Shown in pieces: positions 49,166-61,300 of a DNA stretch of 64,000 nucleotides. Positions within the stretch are counted from its first letter, which is position 1; each line of letters begins with the position of its first letter. Origin of the DNA: Hydractinia symbiolongicarpus (taxonomy: Eukaryota; Cnidaria; Hydrozoa; Anthoathecata; Hydractiniidae); assembly GCF_029227915.1 (NCBI RefSeq), contig NC_079883.1, positions 29,948,001-30,012,000 on the forward strand. Reading direction: 5' to 3'. The notes under the pieces were generated by a model. The model was not told the DNA's origin. It was given only the letters and a program-made list of their open reading frames with translations, and did not search any database. Made by a program: the position numbers and the translations under genes.

Positions 49166-51179
49166 TTTCATTGACTTTATAACGGTGTCAATCCGTTTGA
49201 GTTGGAACGGTTGCGTCAAATATTCGTACCAACATGTATTTAGTGATTTTCTTCCAATCTTACTAAGTTGTATTGCTTATAACAGTGAAACGACTGACTG
49301 TGGAAATTAATTGAACTGACTCTGTACTATGTCCTTATAAATGTGATAGATGATCCAATTGGTCTCCAAGGAATAACTTTCTTCTTAATTTGACGTGATG
49401 GTTGGAATTCAGCGATTACATTAGCATCTGTTGTAGCGCTTTATTTAAAAATTTAGATAAATAAGTCTTTTCTTACTGTTAGACCAATCCTGGCCGTTAG
49501 CATGCCCTGAATAAATAGGAACAGTTTCAAAGACTACATTTCATTGACTTTCTAGCGGTATAAATCCGTTTGAGTTACAACGGTTGCGTCACATATTCGT
49601 ACCAACATGTATTTAGCGATAGTATTTGGATAATACTAGGTTGCATCGCTTTTAAAAGTGAAACGGTTGACTAGGGGACTTAATTGAACTGATTTTGGAC
49701 TTTGATCTTATAAATGTGATAAATGAGCCAGTTTGACTACAAGAAATAACATTCTTCTAAATTTGACAAGATTGCTAGAACTCAGCGATTACTCTGGGAG
49801 CTGTGGTAGAACTTTATTAAAAAATTAGGATAAATAAGTCATTTTTTACTGTGGGACCAATCCTAGCCGTTAGTTCGCGCTGACGAAAGAGCGGAAGTTT
49901 CAAGAACTACATTTCATTGACTTACTAACGGTGTCAATCCGTTTGAGTTACAACGGTTGCGTCACATATTCGTACCAACATGTATTAAGTGATTTTCTTC
50001 CGATATTTCTAAGTTGTATTGCTTTTAACAGTGAAACGATTGACTGTGGGACTTAATTGAACTAACTTTGGACTGTGACCTGATAAATATTAAAAATGAG
50101 CCAGTTTGACTACAAGAAATAACATTCTTCTTAATTTGACATGATTGCCGGAACTCAGCGATTACACTGGGCGCTGTGGTAGCACTTCATTTAAAAATTT
50201 AAATAAAAAAGTCATTTTTTACTGTGGGACCAATCCTAGCCGTTATCGCGCGCTGAAGAAATAGCGACAGTTTCAAGAACTACATTTTATTGACTTACTA
50301 ACAGTGTCAATCCGTTTGAGTTACAACAGTTGCGTCACATATTCGTACCAACATGTATTTAGTGATTTTCTTCCGATATGACTAAGTTGCATCGCTTTTA
50401 ACAGTGAAACGATTGACTGTGGGACTTAATTGAACTAACTTTGGACTGTGACCTGATAAATATTATAAATGAGCCAGTTTGACTACAAGAAATAACATTC
50501 TTCTTAATTTGACAAGATTGCTAGAACTCAGCGATTACACTGGGCGCTGTGGTAGAACTTTATTAAAAAATTAGGATAAATAAGTCATTTTTTACTGTGG
50601 GACCAATCCTAGCCGTTAGTTCGCGCTGACGAAATAGCGAAAGTTTCAAGAACTACATTTCATTGACTTACCAACGGTGTCAATCCGTTTGAGTTACAAC
50701 GGTTGCGTCATATATTCGTACCAACATGTATTAAGTGATTTTCTTCCGATATTTCTAAATTGTATTGATTTTAACAGTGAAACGATTGACTGTGGAACTT
50801 AATTAAACTAACTTGGGAGTGTGACGTTATAAATGTGATAAGCAAGCCAACAGGACCCAAGAAATAACATTCTTCTTAATTTGACATGATTGCCGGAACT
50901 CAGCGATTATACTGGGCGCTGTGGTAGCACTTCATTTAAAAATTTAAATAAAAAAGTCATTTTTTATTGTGGGACCAATCCTAGCCGTTATTGCGCGCTG
51001 AAGAAATAGCGACAGTTTCAAAAACTACATTTCATTGACTTTCTAACGGTATCAATCCGTTTGAGTTACAACTGTTACGTTACATATTCGTCCCCACATG
51101 TATCTAGCGATAGTATTCAGATATTACTAGGTTGCATCCCTTTCAACAGTGAAACATTTGACTGTGGGACTTAACTGAA
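49166..51179. repeat. Mosaic block related to 20-21.5 kb
   Basis: Landmarks 49215, 49588, 49961, 50334, 50707 and 51079. The last three match 20519, 20892 and 21264 in the same order at a fixed offset of 29815 bp, with shared variants TAACAGTGTCAATCC, GCAAGCCAACAGG and TTAACTGAACTG. The first monomers resemble the X subtype second member (GCATGCCCTGAATAAATAGG) and the TATTAAGTG type. Confidence 0.7.
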
Positions 51180-54100
51180 CTGATTTTGGACTTTGACCTT
51201 CTAAATGTGATAAATGAGCCAGTTCGATTATAAGAAGTAACATTCTTCTTAATTTGACTTGATTGCTGGAACTTAGCGATTGCACTGGGCGCTGTGGTAG
51301 CACTTTGTTAAAAAATTAGGATAAATAAGTCATTTTTTACTGTGGGACGAATCCTAGCCGTTAGTTCGCGCTGAAGAAATAGAGAAAGTTTCAAGAACTA
51401 CATTTCATTGACTTACTAACGGTGTCAATCCGTTTGAGTTACAACGGTTGCGTCACGTATTCGTACCAACATGTATTTAGTAATTTTCTTCCAATCTTAC
51501 TAAGTTGTATTGCTTTTAACAGTCAAACGAGCGACTGTGAGAATTATTTGAACTGACTCTGGACTATGTCCTTATAAATGTGACAGATGATCCAATTGGT
51601 CTCCAAGGAATAACTTTCTTCTTAATTTGACGTGATGGCTGGAATTCACCGATTACATTAGGCTCTGTGGTAGCGCTTTATTTAAAAATTTATATAAATA
51701 AGTCTTTTCTTACTGTGGGACAAATCCTGGCCGTTAGCATGCGCTGAATAAATAGGAACAGTTTCAAATGCTACATTTCATTGACTTTCTAGCGGTATAA
51801 ATCCGTTTGAGTTACAACGGTTGCGTCACATATTCGTACCAACATGTATTTAGCGATAGTATTCGGATAATACTAGGTTGCATCGCTTTTAACAGTGAAA
51901 CGGTTGACTGTGGGACTTAATAGAACTGATTTTGGACTTTGACCTTATAAATGTGATAAATGAGCCAGTTTGACTACAAGAAATAACATTCTTCTTAATT
52001 TGGCGTGATTGCTGGAACTCAGCGATTACAATGGGCGCTGTGGTAGCGCTTTACTAAAAAATTAAGAGAAATAAGTCATTTTTTAATGTGGGACCAATCA
52101 AAGCTGTTAGTTCGCGCTGAAGAAATAGAGACATTCTCAAAAACTACATTTCATCGACTTCTTGGCCGTATCAATCCGTTTGAGTTAGAACGATTGCGTC
52201 ACATATTCGTACCAACATGTATTTAGCGATATTTTTCTGATATTACTAGGTTGCATCGCCTTTAACAATGAAACGATTGACTGTGGGACTTAAATGAACA
52301 AACTTTGGACTGTGACCTGATAAATGTTATAAATAAGCCAGTTTGACTACAAGAAATATCATTCTTCTTAATTTGACATGATTGCTGGAACTCAGCGATT
52401 ACACTGGGCGCTGTGGTAGGACTTTATTAAAAAATTTAAATAAAAAAGTCATTTTTTACTGTGGGACCCATCCTACTTGTTATCGCGCGCCGAAGAAAAA
52501 GCGACAGTTTCAAAAACTACATTTCATTGACTTTCTAACGGTATCAATCCGCTTGAGTTACAACGGTTGCGCCACATATTCGTCCCCACATGTATTTAGC
52601 GGTAGTATTTGGATATTACTAGGTTGCATCGCTTTAAACAGTGAAACGTTTGACTGTGGGACTTAATTGAACTGATTTTGGACTTTGACCTTCTAAATGT
52701 GATAAATGAGCCAGTTTGATTACAAGAAGTAACATTCTTCTTAATTTGAATTGATTGCTGGAACTTAGCGATTGCACTGGGCGCTGTGGTAGCACTTAAT
52801 TAAAAAATTAGGATAAATAAGTCATTTTTTACTGTGGGACCAATCCTAGCCGTTAGTTGGCGCTGAAGAAATAGAGAAAGTTTCAAGAACTACATTTCAT
52901 TGACTTACTAACGGTGTCAATCCGTTTGAGTTACAACGGTTGCGTCACGTATTCGTACCAACATGTATTTAGTGATTTTTTTCCAATCTTACTAAGTTGT
53001 ATTGCTTTTAACAGTGAAACGAGCGACTGTGAGAATTATTTGAACTGACTCTGGACTATGTCCTTATAAATGTGACAGATGAGCCAATTGGTCTCCAAGG
53101 AATAACTTTCTTCTTAATTTGACGTGATGGCTGGAATTCACCGATTACATTAGGCTCTGTGGTAGCGCTTTATTTAAAAATTTAGATAAATAAGTCTTTT
53201 CTTACTGTGGGACAAATCCTGGCCGTTAGCATGCGCTGAATAAATAGGAACAGTTTCAAATGCTACATTTCATTGACTTTCTAGCGGTATAAATCCGTTT
53301 GAGTTACAACGGTTGCGTCACATATTCGTACCAACATGTATTTAGCGATAGTATTCAGATAATACTAGGTTGTATCGCTTTTAACAGTGAAACGGTTGAC
53401 TGCGGGACTTAATAGAACTGATTTTAGACTTTGACCTTATAAATGTGATAAATGAGCCAGTTTGACTACAAGAAATAACATTCTTCTTAATTTGACATGA
53501 TTGCTGGAACTCAGCGATTACACTGGGCGCTGTGGTAGCGCTTTATTAAAAAATTAAGAGAAATAAGTCTTTTTTTAATGTGGGACCAATCAAAGCTGTT
53601 AGTTCGCGCTGAAGAAATAGAGACATTCTCAAAAACTACATTTCATCGACTTCTTGGCCGTATCAATCCGTTTGAGTTAGAACGATTGCGTCACATATTC
53701 GTACCAAAATGCATTTAGCGATATTTTTCTGATATTACTAGGTTGCATCGCCTTTAACAATGAAACGATTGACTGTGGGACTTAAATGAACAAACTTTGG
53801 ACTGTGACCTGATAAATGTTATAAATAAGCCAGTTTGACTACAAGAAATATCGTTCTTCTTAATTTGACATGATTGCTGGAACTCAGCGATTACACTGGG
53901 CGCTGTGGTAGGACTTTATTAAAAAATTTAAATAAAAAAGTCATTTTTTACTGTGGGACCCATCATACCTGTTATCGCGCGCTGAAGAAAAAGCGACAGT
54001 TTCAAAAACTACATTTCATTGACTTTCTAACGGTATCAATCCGCTTGAGTTACAACAGTTGCGCCACATATTCGTCCCCACATGTATTTAGCGATAGTAT

Positions 54101-55655
54101 TCGGATAATACTAGGTTGCATCGCTTTTAACAGTGAAACGGTTGACTGTGGGACTTAATAGAACTGATTTTGGACTTTGACCTTATAAATGTGATAAATG
54201 AGCCAGTTTGATTACAAGAAGTAACATTCTTCTTAATTTGACTTGATTGCAGGAACTCAGCGATTGCACTGGGCGTTGTGGTAGAGTTTTATTTAAAAAT
54301 TAAGTTAAATAAGTCATTTTTTAATGTGGGACCAATCCCAGCCGTTAGTTCGCGCTGAAGAAATAGAGACAGATTCAAAAAGTAAATTTCATTGACTTTC
54401 TACCGGTGTCAATCCGTTTGAGTTAGAACGATTGCGTCACATATTCGTACCAACATGTACTTAGTGATTTTTTTCCGATATTACTAAGTGGTATCGCTTT
54501 TAACAGTGAAACGATTGAATCTGGGAATTAATTGAACTGATTCTGGACTGTGACCTTGTAAATGCGATAAATGAGCCAATTGGGCTCCAAGGAATAACAT
54601 TCTTCTTAATTCGACATGATTGCTGGAATTCAGCGAGTACACTAGGCTCTGTGGTAGTGCTTTATTTAAAAATTTAGATAAATAAGTCATTTTTTACTGT
54701 GGGACCAATCCCAACCGTTAGTTCGCGCTGAAGAAATAGAGACAGTTTAAAAAAGAACATTTCATTAATTTTCTACCGGTGTCAATCCGTTTGAGTTAGA
54801 ACGATTGCGTCACTTAATTGTACCAACATGTACTTAGTAATTTTTTCCCGATATTACTAGGTTGCATCGCTTTTAACAGTGAAACGGTTGACTGTGGGAC
54901 TTAATAGAACTGATTTTGGACTTTGACCTTATAAATGTGATAAATGAGCCAGTTTGACTACAAGAAATAACATTCTTCTTAATTTGACATGATTGCTGGA
55001 ACTCAGCGATTACACTGGGCGCTGTGGTAGCGCTTTATTAAAAAATTAAGAGAAATAAGTCATTTTTTAATGTGGGACCAATCAAAGCTGTTAGTTCGCG
55101 CTGAAGAAATAGAGACATTCTCAAAAACTACATTTCATCGACTTCTTGGCCGTATCAATCCGTTTGAGTTAGAACGATTGCGTCACATATTCGTACCAAA
55201 ATGTATTTAGCGATATTTTTCTGATATTACTAGGTTGCATCGCCTTTAACAATGAAACGATTGACTGTGGGACTTAAATGAACAAACTTTGGACTGTGCC
55301 CTGATAAATGTTATAAATAAGCCAGTTTGACTACAAGAAATAACATTCTTCTTAATTTGACATGATTGCTGGAACTCAGCGATTACACTGGGCGCTGTGG
55401 TAGGACTTTATTAAAAAATTTAAATAAAAAAGTCATTTTTTACTGTGGGACCCATCCTACCTGTTATCGCGCGCTGAAGAAAAAGCGACAGTTTCAAAAA
55501 CTACATTTCATTGACTTTCTAACGGTATCAATCCGCTTGAGTTACAACGGTTGCGCCACATATTCGTCCCCACATGTATTTAGCGGTAGTATTTGGATAT
55601 TAGTAGGTTGCATCGCTTTAAACAATGAAACGTTTGACTGTGGGACTTAATTGAA
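51180..55655. repeat. Tetramer HOR, 1492-bp period, two copies and a partial third
   Basis: Landmarks 51452/51825/52198/52571 repeat as 52944/53317/53690/54063, and the last two again as 55182/55555. Order of types: CACGTATTCG; GCATGCGCTGAATAAATAGG with the hairpin; TTAGAACGATTG with GATATTTTTCTG; and GCGCCAC with TCCCCAC. In the third copy the first two monomers are replaced by ACTTAG-type sequence (54436 and the front of 54809), and tetramer sequence resumes near 54855 in mid-monomer. A 94-codon open frame on the plus strand recurs at 52382, 53874 and 55366; it is a passenger of the repeat. Confidence 0.85.
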
Positions 55656-58372
55656 CTGATTTTGGACTTTGACCTTATAAATGTGATAAATGAGCCAGTT
55701 TGATTACAAGAAGTAACATTCTTCTTAATTTGACTTGATTGCAGGAACTCAACGATTGCACTGGGCGTTGTGGTAGAGTTTTATTTAAAAATTAAGTTAA
55801 ATAAGTCATTTTTTAATGTGGGACCAATCCCAGCCGTTAGTTCGCGCTGAAGATATAGAGACAGATTCAAAAAGTAAATTTCATTGACTTTCTACCGGTG
55901 TCAATCCGTTTGAGTTAGAACGATTGCGTCACATATTCGTACCAACATGTACTTAGTGATTTTTTTCCGATATTACTAAGTGGTATCGCTTTTAACAGTG
56001 AAACGGTTGACTCTGGGATTTAATTGAACTGATTTTGGACTTTGACCTTATAAATGTGATAAATGAGCCAGTTTGATTACAAGAAGTAACATTCTTCTTA
56101 ATTTGACTTGATTGCAGGAACTCAGCGATTGCACTGGGCGTTGTGGTAGAGTTTTATTTAAAAATTAAGTTAAATAAGTCATTTTTTAATGTGGGACCAA
56201 TCCCAGCCGTTAGTTCGCGCTGAAGAAATAGAGACAGATTCAAAAAGTAAATTTCATTGACTTTCTACCGGTGTCAATCCGTTTGAGTTAGAACGATTGC
56301 GTCACATATTCGTACCAACATGTACTTAGTGATTTTTTTCCGATATTACTAAGTGGTGTCGCCTTTAACAGTAAAACGGTTGACTCTGGGAATTAATTGA
56401 ACTGATTCTGGACTGTGACCTTGTAAATGCGATAAATGAGCCAATTGGGCTCCAAGGAATAACATTCTTCTTAATTCGACATGATTGCTGGAATTCAGCA
56501 AGTACACTAGGCTCTGTGGTAGTGCTTTATTTAAAAATTTAGATAAATAAGTCATTTTTTACTGTGGGACCAATCCCAGCCGTTATTTCGCGCTGAAGAA
56601 ATAGAGACAGTTTAAAAAAGAACATTTCATTGACTTTCTACCGGTGTCAATCCGTTTGAGTTAGAACGATTGCGTGACATATTCGTACCAACATGTACTT
56701 AGTGATTTTTTTCCGATATTACTAGGTGGTATCGCCTTTAACAGTGAAACGGTGGACTCTGGGAATTAATTGAACTGATTCTGGACTGTGACCTTGTAAA
56801 TGCGATAAATGAGCCAATTGGGCTCCAAGGAATAACATTCTTCTTAATTCGACATGATTGCTGGAATTCAGCGAGTACACTAGGCTCTGTGGTAGTGCTT
56901 TATTTAAAAATTTAGATAAATAAGTCATTTTTTACTGTGGGACCAATGCCAGCCGTTATTTCGCACTGAAGAAATAGAGACAGTTTAAAAAAGAACATTT
57001 CATTGACTTTCTACCGGTGTCAATCCGTTTGAGTTAGAACGATTGCGTCACATAATTGTACCAACATGTACTTAGTAATTTTTTTCCGATATTACTAGGT
57101 TGCATTGCTTTTAACAGTGAAACGTTTGACTGTGGAACTTAATTGAACTGATTCTGGACTGTGACCTTGTAAATGTGATAAATGAGCCAGTTTGACTACA
57201 AGAAATAACATTCTTCTTAATTTGACATGATTGCTGGAACTCAGCGATTACACTGGGCGCTGTGGTAGATTTTTATTAAAAAATTAGGATAAATAAGTCA
57301 TTTTTTACTGTGGGACCAATCCTAGCCGTTAGTTCGCGCTGAAGAAATAGATACAGTTTCAAAAACTACATTTCATTGACTTTCTACCGGTGTCAATCCG
57401 TTTGAGTTAGAACAGTTGCGTCACACATTCGTACCAACATGTATTTAGTGAATTTTCTCCGATATTACTAGGTTGCATCGTTTTTAACGGTGAAACGTTT
57501 GACTGTGGGACTTAATTGAACTGATTTTTGACTTTGACCTTATAAATGTGATAAATGAGCCAGTTTGACTACAAGAAATAGTATTCTTCCTAATTTGACA
57601 TGATTGCTGGAGCTCAGCGATTACACTGGGCACTGTGGTAACTCTTTGTTAAAAAATTAAGATAAATAAGTCATCTTTTACTGTGGGACCAATCCTAGCC
57701 GTTAGTTCGCGCTGAAGAAATAGAGACAGTTTCAAAAACTACATTTCATTGACTTTCTACCGTGTCAATCCGTTTGAGTCACAACGGTTGCGTCACATAG
57801 TCGTACCAACATGTATTTAGTGATTTTCTTCCAATTTTACTAAGTTGTATTGCTTATAACAGTGAAACGATTGACTGTGGGAATTAATTGAACTGACTCT
57901 GTACTATGTCCTTATAAATGTGATAGATGAGCCAATTGGTCTCCAAGGAATAACTTTCTTCTTAATTTGACGTGATGGCTGGAATTCAGCGATTACATTA
58001 GGATCTGTGGTAGCGCTTTATTTAAAAATTTAGAAAAATAAGTCTTTTCTTACTGTTAGACCAATCCTGGCCGTTAGCATGCCCTGAATAAATAGGAACA
58101 GTTTCAAAGACTACATTTCATTGACTTTATAGCGGTATAAATCCGTTTGAGTTACAACGGTTGCGTCACATATTCGTACCAACATGTCTTAAGTGACTTT
58201 CTTCCGATATTTCTAAATTGTATTGCTTTTAACAGTGAAACGATTGACTTTGGGAATTAATTAAACTGATTCTGGAATGTGACCTTATAAATGTGATAAA
58301 TGAGCCAATTGGTCTCCAAGGAATAACATTCTTCTTAATTTGACATGGTTGCTGGAATTCAGCGATTACATT
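55656..58372. repeat. Single-monomer runs
   Basis: Landmarks 55928, 56301, 56674, 57047, 57420, 57792 and 58165, spaced 372-373 bp. 55928 and 56301 are near-identical, as are 56674 and 57047 (shared GTTTAAAAAAGAACATTTC). From 57420 on, consecutive monomers belong to different subtypes with no repeat order visible to me. Confidence 0.7.
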
Positions 58373-61300
58373 AGGCTCTGTGGTAGCGCTTTATTTAAAA
58401 ATTTGGATAAATAAGTCTTTTCTTACTGTGGGTCCAATCCTGGCCGTTAGTACGCGCTGAATAAAGAGTAACTGTTCCAAAGACTATATTTCTTTGACTT
58501 TCTGGCGGTATAAATCCGTTTGAGTTATAACGGTTGCGTCACATATTCGTACCAACATGTATTTAAGGATATTACTCGGATATTACCAGATTGCATCGCT
58601 TTTAATAGTGAAACGTTTGACTGTGGGACTTAATTGAACTGATTTTGGACTTTGATCTTATAAATCTGATAAATGAGCCAGTTTGACTACAAGAAATAAC
58701 ATTCTTCTTAATTTGACATGATTGCTGGAACTCAGCGATTACACTGGGCGCTGTGGCAGTGCTTTATTAAAAAATTTAATAAAAAATTCATTTTTTACTG
58801 TGGGACCAATCCTAGGCGTTATCGCGCGCTGAAGAAATAGCGACAGTTTCAAAAACTACATCTCATTGACTTTACAACGGTATCAATTCGTTTGAGTTAC
58901 AACGGTTGCGCCACATATTCGTCCCCACATGTATTTAGCGATAGTATTCGGATATTAATAGGTTGCATCGCTTTTATCAGTAAAACGTTTGACTGTGGGA
59001 CTTAATTGAACTGATTTTTGACTTTGACCTAATAAATGTGATTAATGAGCCAGTTTGACTACAAGAAGTATCATTCTTCTTAATTTGACTTGATTGCTGG
59101 AACTCAGCTATTGCATTGGGCGCTGTGGTAGAGTTTTACTTAAAATTTAAGTTAAATAAGTGATTTTTTACTGAGGGACCAATCCCAACCGTTAGTTCGC
59201 GCTGAAGAAATAGAGACAGTTTCAAGAACTAAATTTCATTGACTTTCTAACGGTGTCAATCCGTTTGAGTTAGAACGGTTGCGTCACATATTCGTACCAA
59301 CATGTATTTAGTGATTTTTTTCCGATATTACTAAGTTGTATCGCTTTAAACAGTGAAACGATTGACTCTAGGACTTAATTGAACTGATTTTGGACTTTGA
59401 CCTGATAAATGTGATAAATGAGCCAGTTTAACTACAAGAAATAACATTCTTCTTAATTTGACATGATTGCTGGAACTCAGCGATTACACTGGGCGCTGTG
59501 GCAGCGCTTTATTAAAAATTTAAATAAAAAAGTCATTTTTTACTGTGGGACCAATCCTAGGCGTTATAGCGCCCTGAAGAAATAGCGACAGTTTCAAAAA
59601 CTACATCTCATTGACTTTCTAACGGTATCAATCCGCTTGAGTTAAAACGGTTGCGCCACATATTCGTCCCCACATATATTTAGCGATAGTATTTGGATAT
59701 TACTAGGTTGCATCACTTTAAACAGTGAAACGTTTGACTGTGGGACTTAATTGAACTGATTTTGGACTTTGACCTTAAAAATGTGATAAATGAGCCAGTT
59801 TGAATACAAGAAGTAACATTCTTCTTAATTTGACTTGATTGCTGGAACTCAGCGATTGCACTGGGCGTTGTGGAAGAGTTTTATTTAAAAATTAAGTTAA
59901 ATAAGTCATTTTTTACTGTGGAACCAATCCCAGCCGTTAGTTTGCGCTGAAGAAATATAGACAGTTTCAAAAAGTACATTTCATTGACTTTCTATCGGTC
60001 TCAATCCGTTTGAGTTAGAACGATTGCGTCACATATTCGTACCAGCATGTACTTAGCGATATTTTTCTGATATTACTAGGTTGCGTCGCCTTTAACATTG
60101 AAACGATTGACTGTGGGACTCAAATGAACAAACTTTGGACTGTCGCCTGATAAATGTTATAAATAAGCCAGTTTGACTACAAGAAATATCATTCTTCTTA
60201 ATTCGACATGATTGCTGGAATTCAGCGAGTACACTAGGCTCTGTGGTAGTGCTTTATTTAAAAATTTAGATAAATAAGTCATTTTTTACTGTGGGACCAA
60301 TCCCGGCCGTTAGTTCGCGCTGAAGAAATAGAGACAGTTTCAAAAAGTACATTTCATTGACTTTCTACCGGTGTCAATTCGTTTAAGTTAGAACGATTGC
60401 GTCACATATTCGTACCAACAAGTTTTTAGCGATAGTACTCAGATATTACTAGGTTGCATCGCTTATAACAGTGAAACGTTTGACTGTGGGACTTAATTGA
60501 ACTGATTTTGGACTTTGACTTTATAAATGTGAGAAATGAGCCAGTTTGACTACAAGAAATAACATTCTTCTTAATTTGACATGATTGCTGGAACTCAGAG
60601 ATTACCCTGGGCGCTGTGGCAGCGCTTTATTAAAAATTTAAATAAAAAAGTCATTTTTTTCTGTGGGACCAATCCTAGGCGTTATCGCGCGCTGAAGAAA
60701 TAGAGACAGTTTCAAAAAGTACATTTCATTGACTTTCCAACGGTATCAATTCGTTTAAGTTACAACGGTTGCGCCACATATTCGTACCAACATGTACTTA
60801 GTAATTTTTTTCCGATATTACTAAGTTGTACCGCTTTTAACAGTGAAACGACTGACTGTGGAAATTAATTGAACTGACTCTGTACTATGTCCTTATAAAT
60901 GTGATAGATGATCCAATTGGTCTCCAAGGAATAACATTCTTCTTAATTTGACATGATTGCTGGAACTCAGCGATTACATTAGGCTCTGTGGTAGCGCTTT
61001 ATTTAAAAATTTGGATAAATAAGTCTTTTCTTACTGTGGGACCAATCCTGGCCGTTAGTACGCGCTGAATAAAGAGTAACTGTTCCAAAGACTATATTTC
61101 ATTGACTTTCTGGCGGTATAAATCCGTTTGAGTTATAACGGTTGCGTCACATATTCGTACCAACATGTATTTAAGGATAGTACTCGGATATTACTAGGTT
61201 GCATCGCTTTTAACAGTGAAACGTTTGACTGTGGGACTTAATTGAACTGATTTTGGACTTTGATCTTATAAATCTGATAAATGAGCCAGTTTGACTACAA

